Shown here: positions 32,761 through 43,300 of the stretch, piece after piece
Layout of the letters: each line of letters opens with the position of its first letter
Position numbering within the stretch: the stretch's first letter is position 1
Assembly (NCBI RefSeq): GCF_000429525.1
Contig: NZ_AUCA01000023.1
Location: 1 to 56,932, forward strand
Direction: 5' to 3'
From: Alicyclobacillus contaminans DSM 17975
Lineage (GTDB): Bacteria; Bacillota; Bacilli; Alicyclobacillales; Alicyclobacillaceae
DNA: 56,932 nucleotides
Notes under the pieces: model-generated
Database searches by the model: none
Told to the model about the DNA's origin: nothing
The model's input: the letters and a program-made list of their open reading frames with translations, nothing else
Position numbers and translations under genes: made by a program

Positions 32761-34257
32761 ATGTTGAAAGTGCCACAGCAGCAGTATATCAAGTTTCTCT
32801 ACGAGAATGGGGACTGTTCGATTTCCGAAATTGCCAAGTCTCTGGGAATCAACTGGCGTACCGCCAAGAAGTACGCCATCAAGGACGACTGGAATGAGCC
32901 CTTGAGGAAGCGCCGGAAACGGTACCCCATTCTCGGTCCGTACCCTGACATCATCGATACATGGCTGACGGAGGAGCAGTCGCTGCCCCGCAAGCAGCGA
33001 CAGCCAAGCGAATCTTTGACCGGCTGTGTGAGGAGCACGGGTTCGAGGGCAGCCGTCGGACCGTCCAGCGGTACGTGGCCCAGCGTCGCAAGGAGCTCAA
33101 ACTCGAGCGTGCCGAATTCTACGAGCGGCTGGAGCACCCGGGTGGCGAGGCACAGGTGGACTTTGGGACGGCCTACGTGGGATAAGCTGGGCAGTTTGTG
33201 GAGCGGAAAGTGCTGGTGATGTCGTTTCCGTTCAGCAATGCCGCCTTCGCCTTCCCGGTCCGTGCGGAGAACACGGAGTGCTTCCTGGAGGCGATGAAAC
33301 GCATATTCCAGCGGATAGGAGGTGTGCCGAGAAAGATCTGGTTCGACAATCTGTCGGCGGCGGTCGTCTCGATTGACAGGGATGGGGGACGAACGTTTAC
33401 CGACCAGTTCCTGCGGTTCGCGGTCCACTACCGGTTCCAGCCGGAGTTCTGCAACCCATACAGCGGCCATGAGAAGGGGCATGTGGAGAATAAGGTGGGA
33501 TACAGCCGTCGCAATTGGCTCGTGCCTCCTCCCGTGTGCGATACCGACACCGAGCTGGGCGTATCTGGCCCGTAAATCAGGGGCCGATATGGAACGCCCG
33601 CATTACGCCAAGAACGAGCGTATCGCCGACCTGTGGGAAAAGGAGCGTCCAAAACTGCTCGCGTTACCGGCCACGCCGTTCGAGGTGTTCCGCCTGGAGG
33701 CTGCACGTCTGAACAAGTACCGGGAATTGCGGTTTGAGAAAGCCACCTACCCAATGCCGCAGTGCCGGGCGCTAGAGGCGGTGCTGCTGAAAGTGAAATG
33801 GGACGAAATCGAGGTCTTGTCGAGCGACGGGGAATACCGGGTCTTGGGGACGCTTCCACGGCCTTATGCGGACAAGCCCATTACGATTGAGTGGACCGCC
33901 GTGTTCGACGGATACCGGAGGAAACCGCGGTCAGTGATGTACTCGGACCTGGCGAGATACATGCCTCCTTCAGTACGCGCCTTCATACAGGTGGAGGATG
34001 TCGAGATGAGAAAGGCCCGTATCGCCCTCGTTCGTCGCCTGCTGGAGAACCACGAGATGGCCGATATAGGCGCGGCACTCGATACGGTGGCGGGCCATTT
34101 CAGCCCGGAAGCTGTCCTCGAGCACACCCTATACACCATGAAACACCCCGAGTTTCGGCCTGAACCGTTGGTGGAGTCGCACACCCCGGTGGAGATTCAC
34201 GGGCACATGCCCGACTTGCGGCAGTATGACGCCATTCCGGGGGTGAGCAGGTCATGA
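32761..34257 (+). pseudogene. istA: Broken IS21 transposase IstA
   Basis: The N-terminal helix-turn-helix is intact (SISEIAKSLGINWRTAKKYA), then the frame shifts near 32970-33000, meets a stop at 33183 (AYVG-stop-AGQFVERK), and shifts back near 33550-33590 before the C-terminal domain. Joined, the pieces carry the DDE core: AQVDFGTAYVG, WFDNLSAAVV and HEKGHVENKVGY. At least two frameshifts and one stop inactivate it. The stop at 34255-34257 overlaps the istB start, as in intact IS21. Confidence 0.85.
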
Positions 34258-34420
34258 AACAGGCGTTGGCGGACGCATGCAAGAGTTTGCACCTGGGGTA
34301 TGTGATGCCAGGCTGCCCCCCGCACTGGTGGACCGCCTCGTGCACCATGCACACGTGCCGGCCTTCACCGGCGAGAGTTACCGTCTGCAGCATGCGTTAT
34401 CTGAAGTGAAGTCGTCGTAA
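34254..34420 (+). pseudogene. istB: Internally deleted IS21 helper ATPase IstB
   Basis: An IstB-like start (MKQALADACKSLHLGYVM) is joined directly, in another frame, to a typical IstB C-terminus (ALVDRLVHHAHV, FTGESYRLQHALSEV). Some 200 residues, including all ATPase motifs, are missing. The remnant is 167 bases where an intact gene is about 750. Confidence 0.75.
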
Positions 34421-34488
34421 TCTTCAGAGCTGCAGTGCCTATGCACAAATCCGTGTCGTTTCTCTGCACTTTTTGCTTGCGAAAAACA

Positions 34489-34875
34489 GATTGCGAACGA
34501 ATCTGGAAGTGTAGCAGGAGATTTGGATAGAGAACGTGGAGTCGATTGATTTGGACAACGGAGTACAGGTGATTCGGATTGGGAGGATGCTGGACAATCC
34601 CCGCCAACATTTCCTTACTCCACCAACAACTATTGCCAATCTGTCGTTGGAAACGTGACCGGTTTCACGCTATGATTTTTCCCAAACGTATTGTAATCTA
34701 AACGGTATGATATGAAGGAGCATGATTGATAATCATCAAACGACTCTGCCCTCACGATTCATGGAGCAGATGTCAGGTGATTCGGCGTGTTCAGAACTCT
34801 ATTGACACTTGCGAATAGATCATTGAGAAACCAATCCGCTGGTAACAGACATGGACAAGGAGTGCATGGTGTTAC
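34489..34875. other. Intergenic region with promoter of the RND-system operon
   Basis: TTGGAA (34647-34652), an 18-base spacer and TATGAT (34671-34676) form a plausible sigma-A promoter. An inverted repeat GAAAC-N7-GTTTC sits in its spacer and could be an operator. A second TTGACA (34803) has no good -10. A short 27-codon frame at 34722 has AAGGAG too close to its ATG and is not called. A 40-codon frame near 34538 may be a remnant. Confidence 0.4.
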
Positions 34876-36681
34876 ATGAACAAGGAACGATTAAATCAAG
34901 TGAAAGCCGCGATTCTCACGCTTTCATCACTGGCTTTCTTGGCGGGGTGTGGGCTAAACGGCAAACAGGTGGCGACTTCACTGCCTCCGGAAGCTGTGGC
35001 GGTGCAGACGGTGCACCTGTCGAAACAGTCCATCGGCGATACATTTATTGGATCTATCACACCGTATATTCAGACCACTTTATCTCCCGGAGCCAGTGGA
35101 ACGCTGGCGGAGCTGGATGTGCGGGCCGGTTCAGTGGTCAAAGCGGGACAGGTGTTGGGGAGACTGAGTGATGTGACCGCAGTTCCGGCGCAAAACGCGG
35201 CAGATCAGGCGGCGGCGGCGCTGGCCAGCGCCGAAACCCAGTACCAGGATGCACTGGCCTTGTACAACGATAACATGAATGCGGAACAACAAGTGACCAA
35301 CGCTCAGAACGCGGTCGATGAGCAAAAGGCGGCCCTGCAAACGGCCCAGATAAATCTGCAAAAGGCTCAGCTTCAGGCGCAGGCTTCGTTGAATGGCGGC
35401 GGTACACCCCAGGATGAGCAGGCTTTACAGGCGGTGGTGACGGCAGATCAACAAGCGGTGACGTCGGCTACCAAGCAGCTTGAGCTGGCGCAAAGCAACT
35501 TACAGATCCTTCAGCAAACGCTCGATGATGCCAAGGCGCAGTACGGGTCCATCACGAGTGCGCAGGTACAGCAGGCGTATCAGGCTTATCAGGACGCACT
35601 GAACCACTACAATTCTTGGCAGAAGGGGGCATTTGCAGGAACCAACCCCTACAGCGCCGAGCTGACTTCCACGCAAACGGTGTATCAGGCCCTGAGCAAC
35701 GGTTATAACACGCTGCAGCAGGCGCAGCAGAGTTACAATCAGGGGCTTCAGGCGGTCAGCCAAGCCAGCTCTGCGCTCGCGAGCGCCCAGGCCAACCTGT
35801 CAACCGCCCAGAAGAACCTGGCGGACGCGAATCCCGACAGCAATACCAATCAGGCGCAACAGATCCAGCTTGGGGTGGCGGCGGCCCAGGCCTCGCTGAA
35901 GCAGGCGCAGGCTCAGTATAACGCGGCGGTAACGTCGCTCCAGTTGGCCAAACAAATCGCCAGCGACAAAACCCAAGCCAAGGCCAATCTGGACAGCGCC
36001 CTGAATGCGCTGCGCCAGGATCAGGTGAATGTACAGACTGCAAACCGCTCTTTGCAGGCACAGGTTCGAAATGACGAAGTGATTTCACCGATTTCTGGTT
36101 ACGTACAAGCGGTGGGGGCGCAGGTGGGGCAAAGCGTCGGGCCACAAACGAGTCTTGTCACCATTGCTTCCATGTCACCCGTGATGGCGACAGTGCAGGT
36201 GCCGGAGACGGACATCGGCAAGGTGCACAAGGGAAGTCAGATGAACGTGTTCGTGCCGACGACGGACCAGACATTGAACGGACACGTGCTCGACGTGCAT
36301 CCACAGTTGGATAGCACAACGAACCAGTACCCGGTGGACATTCAAATTGACAGCTCTGGCAACAATCTGCTCCCCGGCATGGCTGTGCAGGCCCAGATGC
36401 AGAGCCAGGCATCGAAGCCGGTCATTCTCGTCCCTGCAGACAGTGTCCTGAGCCTGCAAAGCGGAGCAAACGAAGTGTTTGTTGTGCGAAACGGACACGC
36501 GTACAGCAAGATGGTGCAGGTTGGGAATATGTCAAGCACTCAGTATGAAATCATATCCGGACTCGCCGTGGGCGATCAATTGGTGGTCCAGGGTCAGAAC
36601 CTGTTGTCTGATGGAGATGCGGTGAAAGTGGTGTCGACGGACGGTTCAGCAAGCAACGGCAGCACCAAAGCGGCGTCGTAG
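34876..36681 (+). CDS. Long coiled-coil membrane-fusion adaptor of the RND pump
   Basis: 601 residues. A lipoprotein signal (LSSLAFLAGCG, Cys 25) anchors it outside the membrane. Residues 60-100 and 400-430 are the two halves of the biotinyl-lipoyl-like domain, and beta-barrel and membrane-proximal domains follow to the end. Between the lipoyl halves is a coiled-coil hairpin of about 300 residues (105-400). At its centre (221-260) is the motif [20 protein letters not shown] then NPYS, shared with the two other adaptors in this window (45573, 52590). HlyD/AcrA-type adaptors normally have shorter hairpins and dock on TolC, absent from single-membrane bacteria. The RND pump gene follows 51 bases later. 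Confidence 0.88.
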   Translation: MNKERLNQVKAAILTLSSLAFLAGCGLNGKQVATSLPPEAVAVQTVHLSKQSIGDTFIGSITPYIQTTLSPGASGTLAELDVRAGSVVKAGQVLGRLSDVTAVPAQNAADQAAAALASAETQYQDALALYNDNMNAEQQVTNAQNAVDEQKAALQTAQINLQKAQLQAQASLNGGGTPQDEQALQAVVTADQQAVTSATKQLELAQSNLQILQQTLDDAKAQYGSITSAQVQQAYQAYQDALNHYNSWQKGAFAGTNPYSAELTSTQTVYQALSNGYNTLQQAQQSYNQGLQAVSQASSALASAQANLSTAQKNLADANPDSNTNQAQQIQLGVAAAQASLKQAQAQYNAAVTSLQLAKQIASDKTQAKANLDSALNALRQDQVNVQTANRSLQAQVRNDEVISPISGYVQAVGAQVGQSVGPQTSLVTIASMSPVMATVQVPETDIGKVHKGSQMNVFVPTTDQTLNGHVLDVHPQLDSTTNQYPVDIQIDSSGNNLLPGMAVQAQMQSQASKPVILVPADSVLSLQSGANEVFVVRNGHAYSKMVQVGNMSSTQYEIISGLAVGDQLVVQGQNLLSDGDAVKVVSTDGSASNGSTKAAS

Positions 36682-36732
36682 AGGTACGTGCACGTCATCT
36701 GTCTGTTTTCTGAAGGCAAAGGAGAGTAGACC

Positions 36733-39700
36733 GTGAAAATCACAGATTTATCGATTCGTCGCCCGGTCACCATCACCATGCTGATGATTGCCGTAGTCAT
36801 TGTCGGAGCGTTTGCCGTCTTTGAGCTGCCGCAAGAGCTGTTTCCGACGCTGAACCTGCCGGTTGCCGCGGTGACGACCTCGTGGCCGGGGGCATCCCCA
36901 GAGGAAATGGAACAGCAGGTCACGAGACCTGTGGAACAGGCGCTGCAAAGTCTGCCGGGCGTGTCGGAAATCGACTCCACCTCCACACAGGGGAGCAGCC
37001 TGGCGATTGTCCAGTTCAACTACGGTGTGGATATCAATCAGGAAGTCAATCAGATGCGCAGTGTGGTCTCGCGCGTTCAGAACCAGTTGCCCAGCGACGC
37101 GGATGCGCCAGAGGTACAACAGTTCGATCCCACGAATCTGCCCATCATGACGCTGGCCCTGTATGGCTCGGCTTCTCAATCAGATTTGAGCGATATTGCC
37201 CAAAACATCGTGCAGCCGGCTCTGCAGCATTTGAATGGTGTTGCCTCAGCCAGTACGACGGGTGCCTTGACCCGCCAAATTACTGTGCAGGTAGATCCGG
37301 TCAAGCTCAACCTCTATCACTTGTCTATCACTCAGGTAGCGCAGGCGCTGTCGTCTGATAACGTATCTGCCGATGCAGGGCAAATGCAAAAAGGATCTAT
37401 GCTCATTCCAATGCACGTGAATGGTCAATTCACCTCTCCGGATCAACTGCTCGACGTGCCCATCAGCACCGGCAAAGGCACCATCCGTCTGGGCGATGTG
37501 GCCGATGTTCAATCCGGGTTCAAAGATGTTACATTGGTTTCGTCTGTCAACGGACAACCGGCTGTGGGGCTGACCATCACGCAGGCGAGTGGCGCAAACA
37601 CCGTACAGGTATCGAATGAGGTTCACCAGGCAGTGGCGCAACTGCAAGGCCAATTGCCAAAAGGTGTCCATCTCATCATTCAGGAAGATAACGCGCAGAC
37701 CATCCGCGACACCATTAACACAGTTGTCAACCACACGATACTGGGCTTCGTCTTCGGTGTGCTGGTGATTATGTTTCTTCTCCGCAGCCTGCGGACGACG
37801 GTGGTTGTGGCGGTGGCCATTCCGATTGCCGTGTTGTCGACATTCATGTTGATGTACGCGGCGCGTCTGTCGTTGAATTCCATCACTCTTGGTTCTCTGG
37901 CGGTGGGTCTCGGATCCCTGGTTGACTTTTCGATTGTTGTGTTGGAGAGCATTTTTCGTGCGAGACAGTCGGGCCTTGATTCCATCGAAGCGGCGCGGCG
38001 TGGGACACAAGAGGTGGGCCTTGCCGTTGTGGTCGCCGCGATTGCTCAGATTTGCGTTTTTGCACCGTCCATATTCGTCCCTGGCATCGCAGGGCAGTTT
38101 TTCCGCCCGCTGTCCTTGACGGTCAGTTTCTCCCACATCGCGGCGCTGTTTGTCGCGCTGACCTTCACGCCGATGCTGGCTTCACGCTGGCTGCGTGGTC
38201 GCCGCTTCGAAATGGAGGAAACGGTGCCTGGGAAAGACGCTCCGTTTCGCATTTGGGCGCCGTTTGACTGGTTCGGGCGCGGGATGCATGACCTCAACCA
38301 GGCTTATCGCCGCGTCTTGACCTGGGCGTTGGGGCACCGGAAGACAGTGGTCATCGGTTTTGCCGCCACGATGTTGGCGAGTTTCATGATGGTTCCGTTG
38401 ATTGGCTTCGAATTGGTCCCCAACGTCGCGGATAATACGATGTCCATCTCCGTAACGCTCGCGAACGGAACGGACCTGGCGACCACAGAATCCGTTGTGA
38501 AGCAGGTAGAGGCCCTGGCAAAAAAGAATATGCCGGGCATTGAATCTGTCTATACTCAAGTCGGTGGGGCATCTTACGGAACTGGCGCGCAAACGAACAC
38601 GGCGACCATTGATTTGACGTTTAATCCACAAGAAGCGAAACAGATTGCCACCATGGCGAACCGTTTTTCAAACCAGGTCGCCAGCATTCCAGGTGCGCAG
38701 ATTTTGGTGACCCCGGGTACGGCCAACAGCGGACCAGGCGCCAGCAATTCGGTGCAGGTGCAGGTGCAAGGTCCTGACATGAAGACGTTGGAGATTCTCA
38801 GCAATCAGGTGGAAGACATTATGAAGAAGACACCTGGTCTTGAGTACGTGAACAATTCTTTGGCACAGGGGACACCGGATTATCAGCTGAACATTGATCA
38901 CAACGCCCTGGCCAGATATGGACTCACCGCACAACAGGTGGAGTCGGCGTTGCGAACGGCAATTCAGGGAACCGTCGCATCCTCTTTCTACCAGGGGGAT
39001 GAACAGACGGATATTGTGGTGCAGCTGCCGGAGTCGTTTGCGCGGGACATCAACCATCTCTCCGAGATTTCGGTGATGAACAGCCAGGGAAGTCTTGTTC
39101 CCATCCTGCAGGTCGCGAGCTTGACCACATCGCAGGAACCACCGCAAATCAGTCATGTGAACGGCGAGCGATCCGTCACGGTTTCGGCCACTGTGTATGG
39201 TGTCACTTCCGGACGAATCCAGGCTCAGTTGATGAAGGACTTTCAAACCATGCGCATTCCGTCCGGCTACAGTGTGGGATTTGGACAAAACGGAAAATTT
39301 CTCTCGAATACTCTGGTTGATCTTGGGCTCAGTGTTGTGTTTTCAATATTGCTTCTCTATATGGTGATGGCCAGTTTGTTCGAATCGGTGCTGACACCGT
39401 TCGTGATTATGTTTTCACTTCCGCCGACATTCATTGGTGCTGCACTTGGCCTGTTGTTGACCCATCGCTCGCTGAACATTGATTCGGCGATTGGCGTCAT
39501 CATGGTGATGGGGCTGATTGCGAATAACGCGATTGTTTTGGTGGACTACACGAATCAACTGCGGGCAACGGGGATGTCACTTCGCGATGCGTTGTTGATG
39601 GCGGGTCCCATTCGTCTGCGACCCATTCTCATGTCCACTTTGACCACTGTGCTTGCGATGATGCCGCTCGTCATCGGCTATGGCACGGGGGCAGAGACCA

Positions 39701-39876
39701 TGGCTTCAATGGCCACTGTCATCGCGTTTGGCCTCACGTTCTCTACGCTGGTTACACTGGTACTGGTACCGGTGATGTACGTCATTCTCGACAACTGGAT
39801 CCAGCGTATCCGGCGTTGGACTCACCGAGGCCCACGCATTGCTAGGTCATCGCCCGATTCGACACTCAATGTTTGA
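36733..39876 (+). CDS. RND-family efflux pump (AcrB/SwrC-like)
   Basis: 1047 residues, full length. Twelve membrane segments and two large outer domains are evident. The start MKITDLSIRRPVTITMLMIA, the porter repeat PGASPEEMEQQVTRPVEQAL and the C-terminal VMGLIANNAIVLVDYTNQL are family hallmarks. In TM4 the proton-relay region reads LVDFSIVVLES; AcrB has a double Asp there, many Gram-positive homologues have one. B. subtilis SwrC is the nearest functional model, giving resistance to surfactin-type lipopeptides. The GTG at 36733 follows AAAGGAGAG. It forms an operon with the adaptor 34876. Confidence 0.92.
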   Translation: MKITDLSIRRPVTITMLMIAVVIVGAFAVFELPQELFPTLNLPVAAVTTSWPGASPEEMEQQVTRPVEQALQSLPGVSEIDSTSTQGSSLAIVQFNYGVDINQEVNQMRSVVSRVQNQLPSDADAPEVQQFDPTNLPIMTLALYGSASQSDLSDIAQNIVQPALQHLNGVASASTTGALTRQITVQVDPVKLNLYHLSITQVAQALSSDNVSADAGQMQKGSMLIPMHVNGQFTSPDQLLDVPISTGKGTIRLGDVADVQSGFKDVTLVSSVNGQPAVGLTITQASGANTVQVSNEVHQAVAQLQGQLPKGVHLIIQEDNAQTIRDTINTVVNHTILGFVFGVLVIMFLLRSLRTTVVVAVAIPIAVLSTFMLMYAARLSLNSITLGSLAVGLGSLVDFSIVVLESIFRARQSGLDSIEAARRGTQEVGLAVVVAAIAQICVFAPSIFVPGIAGQFFRPLSLTVSFSHIAALFVALTFTPMLASRWLRGRRFEMEETVPGKDAPFRIWAPFDWFGRGMHDLNQAYRRVLTWALGHRKTVVIGFAATMLASFMMVPLIGFELVPNVADNTMSISVTLANGTDLATTESVVKQVEALAKKNMPGIESVYTQVGGASYGTGAQTNTATIDLTFNPQEAKQIATMANRFSNQVASIPGAQILVTPGTANSGPGASNSVQVQVQGPDMKTLEILSNQVEDIMKKTPGLEYVNNSLAQGTPDYQLNIDHNALARYGLTAQQVESALRTAIQGTVASSFYQGDEQTDIVVQLPESFARDINHLSEISVMNSQGSLVPILQVASLTTSQEPPQISHVNGERSVTVSATVYGVTSGRIQAQLMKDFQTMRIPSGYSVGFGQNGKFLSNTLVDLGLSVVFSILLLYMVMASLFESVLTPFVIMFSLPPTFIGAALGLLLTHRSLNIDSAIGVIMVMGLIANNAIVLVDYTNQLRATGMSLRDALLMAGPIRLRPILMSTLTTVLAMMPLVIGYGTGAETMASMATVIAFGLTFSTLVTLVLVPVMYVILDNWIQRIRRWTHRGPRIARSSPDSTLNV

Positions 39877-40208
39877 TGGGGTGTACCCCGCTCGGTGGCT
39901 GGACACGACAGGTATCCAACGAGGAGAGCCACCATGGATGAAGTGAACTTCCATTGGAGAGGGGCGGGCCTTTGTGAATTGCACCTCCGTAAGTGGACAT
40001 GCGGTCAACAAGATGTGTGATGAACTCTACTTTACGGGGGTGCTTTTGGGGGCAATGTATAGCGTGCTCGACCAAGCGGCTACATCACTGCCCCCTTCGC
40101 TTTGCCACATGGCCATCTTTGGCCACATAACCCGTGACGAAAAACTCACTCTCGTTAATAATCTTCCGCGTTTTCTCAAAAAATAAACTAGGCTTAAATA
40201 ATGCAGTA
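39877..40208. other. Intergenic region with weak short ORFs
   Basis: A 28-codon frame at 39934-40020 (MDEVNFHWRGAG...) has GAGGAG 7 bases before its ATG. An overlapping 70-codon frame at 39974-40186 ends FGHITRDEKLTLVNNLPRFL. Neither resembles a known family and at most one can be real. Confidence 0.35.
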
Positions 40209-40238
40209 TTGAAATAGTGAGAAAATTAGTACTATAAT
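40209..40238 (+). promoter_or_regulatory. Sigma-A promoter of S-layer-like gene 2
   Basis: TTGAAA (40209-40214), an 18-base spacer and a perfect TATAAT (40233-40238). It gives a leader of about 150 bases before the gene, much shorter than that of paralogue 1. Confidence 0.6.
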
Positions 40239-40396
40239 ACCGGAGAGCGGCTTTTCGCTGCTTGTCATTCATTCTTTCTTCAGCTCATGTCTCGCTCTGA
40301 CGCTCATGTGGGTAGGGGGGCCATTTTGACTCTTTACATGCTGAGGGGGCGAACAAGCAGACGGATGTCAACAGGTGGTTAAAAGGGGGAATTGTG

Positions 40397-43300
40397 ATGA
40401 ACAGTCTGAAATCAACATGGACCTCAATGGCAGGTGCTAGTTCGAGGAACGCTGCGGCCGGCGGAAATCAAGTGTCTCTAAAACGTGCACTCACAGGTAT
40501 TGCGGCAGCATCTGTTGTACTCGGTTTGTTCTCACCGGTGGCGTTCGCGGCTTCTTCAGGATTGACCAAAGCCAGTCAGCTGCCCATTGTGGTAAACGGC
40601 ACGGTATTATCCAATCCATTCGAAATGACGGGCAAAGATTCAGGGAACACCACCGCATTCTTTCCGGTCTACTACTTCAACCAAGCATTGAACAAACTTG
40701 GCTATCAAGCGACCTGGGATGGTGTAAATCGCATTTGGGCCATCACGGCGCCTGGTGTCACCCCGGCTTCGGTGGCCGGTGGCGTCGGAAACGGGAACAC
40801 CACTGTCACCGTCAATGGTACGGTTGTGAAAAAGTTCAACACCCAGGTTGCCAAGGATCCGGCTGCCGGACCGTCCGCACAACCAACCACCTACATGCCG
40901 GTGTACTACATCAACAACGTCCTGGAAGCCATTGGCGTACAAGGATCCTGGAGCGGCTCCAATGGGTTGAGTCTAACTGGCGGCCCAAGCACATCTACGG
41001 GTGTGGGTTCCATCAGTACAGTGACTTGTACGGGGCAAGCCCTCGGGACCGGATCGCAAATGCAACCGGCAACCTCTTTTGGGAAACCAATTACGGTTTC
41101 GGTGAAGTTGACAGATCCCGATGGGAATCCGCTGGTTGGTGTGAACGCTTTGTTGGATTTGGTCTATTATGGTGGCGCGCCCACCGTGACCGATGCAAAC
41201 GGCAATACGTTGTCCGCTCAACAGGTGAGTACAAGCGATGGGGAAGCATTCCAGTACAAGGTTCCTACGAACCAGGATGGGGTGGCGAGTGCCAACGTTT
41301 CTGTTGGAACGAATATATCTGCTGGTTATTTGGTACGATTTGAAAGCCCTTACAATCTAGCTGGTTCAACGGCAACCTTGAAATCTGACAAGGCCTACAT
41401 AGGATTCGTCGCGCCGAACCACCTGGGCATTTCACCGTTCGCGACAGCAGCGAGTCCGTTTCAAGCCAGTGTTTCCGGTGCAAGCAGTGGCACTGCAGGA
41501 CTCGTACCTGTTATCGTGGTCATCCCACCGAACAGTACAACCGAACAAGCGGGCGTACCCGTTACATTCTCACTGTCTAACAATACAGCATCCGCTTTCT
41601 TCTCCACCATGACTGGGGGGTCAATTGGAACGAGTCCACAAACGGTCTACACCGATGAAAATGGTGTAGCAACGGTTTTGGTCAATGCCAGTTCCATCGG
41701 TCTCGTCGAGGTTACAGCCAGCGCGACCAACTATAGCGACGTTCACACGCTGATCAGTTGGTCACAACCCGGTATTGTGAACAAGTTGGACAACAAGACG
41801 GCGAGCGGTTATCAAACTTCTCCGTCCGACAATGTTTACAATGCCAACCTGGGCGACAATGTGACATTCCAGGCAACGGCTGAGGACGAAAACGGCAACC
41901 CGGTAGCCAATGCGCAACTGTTGATTGCAAACAGTGAAGTGGATGGCGACGTGAATCACCCGCTCAACTCTGCGCACGGTGGGTATGTGGACAGTAACGG
42001 GAATACGACGAACTTCCCGAATGTCAGCGTGCTGAACCTGTCAGGTAGCACCAACCCGTCCACGCTGGGTGAAGTCGTGACGACGGATGCTTCCGGTAAC
42101 TTCAACTTCACCGTGAACGACGACAAACTCAAAAACGACGGATACTACGTATACAGCATTCAGGGTGGTGTAGTTTCGAATCTGCTGTGGGAAACGCAGG
42201 TGAACTGGCAGACTAGTACAAATTTGAACTATATTGGTATTGCGGGTGCTGGCGGTGAAATTAAATACGACAGCAATGCCATCACGGGTCTGACCGGCCA
42301 GGCGGCTTTGGGCAACTACCAAATGAACTCAATCGTTGTACGTTTCGCTGGATTCGTTGGCGATGACGCGCCACTGGGCGCCGGATTGAATCAGACTTAC
42401 ACCCTTTCCACCACGGGTGAGGCGGATGCAGCCATCTGGGGTGTCCATGTGGACAGCAAGGCGAGCGACGTTGCTGACAGCAACTACGTGGCTGACCTGG
42501 ATGGTGGCTATTGGTATCAATTGAATCCGGGACAACGCGGTGTGGGCAGCATCACGCTGCGCGTGGTACAAGATGCGACGAATTCGAATCAGTACGACGT
42601 TTACATCAACGGAATCCTGATTGGGTCCAACACGGAAACTGATTGGAACGACAGAAGTAACGGCGCGGATGGAGAGTACCCGGGTACCGTGAAGTTGGCC
42701 ATGGCTGATGACGATTCCGGCAGCGCAACGCTCACGGTATCCTCATCCGGCAAGACGGCGACCGCACAGATTAACTTCAATGGCGGTCAACCGTTTGAAA
42801 CCGAAGGGGTTACTCCGCAAATTGTGCTGACGAACGGTCAGTCTCAAGACCTGTCGTTGACGCTGGAAGATGACAACGGCAACCCGATTGCGAACACGCT
42901 TGGCGCCATCCAGTTCGCGGATTCCCCGAATCTGTGGGTAACCAAGATTAATACGGTTCCGTTGACGATGAATCAGTCTGGTGGTAGCCTCGGCACCGGT
43001 TCTGCGCCAGAACCGACTCCGATTCCGCTGTGGAATACTGCTGGAACTGAACAGCCGCTTACGAACGGCAAGCTGGGTTACAACAGCGTTAACGTCGCAG
43101 GCGTTGGTTCCTGGGCGCCGAGCGGTGGAAATACAACCACGGTCTACGCGTACTCTGATTCGAACGGTAAGATTACGCTCACCCTGCAAGATGGTGCAGT
43201 CTCCTACTGGAGCAATGATACGATTGCCGGCGGTGGTAGCGTTGTCTCTGCACCGAATGCAACGGGGAGCGTAGTCACTGAAAAGCTGTGGTCGCCAGTC

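Larger units (their letters stand above)
32612..34488 (+). mobile_element. Decayed IS21-family insertion sequence
   Basis: About 1.88 kb. Terminal inverted repeats start TGTATAGCGC (32612) and, read inward from the right end, TGTTTTTCGC (34488), matching at 19 of 27 bases. Both contain the IS21-type internal box AAA-GTGCAGA, with a second box (AAAAATGCAGA) on the left at 32653. Inside are istA with frameshifts and a stop, and istB reduced to its two ends. Full IS21 elements are about 2-2.5 kb. No clear target duplication is seen. The element cannot transpose on its own. Confidence 0.8.

Noticed and set aside
34722-34805. 27-codon ORF after AAGGAG upstream of the RND adaptor
   Set aside because: The ribosome binding site lies 1 base from the ATG and the peptide has no recognisable character.
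36733-39876. Loss of the second Asp in TM4 of the RND pump as a sign of inactivation
   Set aside because: Gram-positive RND pumps commonly have a single Asp followed by a non-acidic residue there; the protein is otherwise full length.
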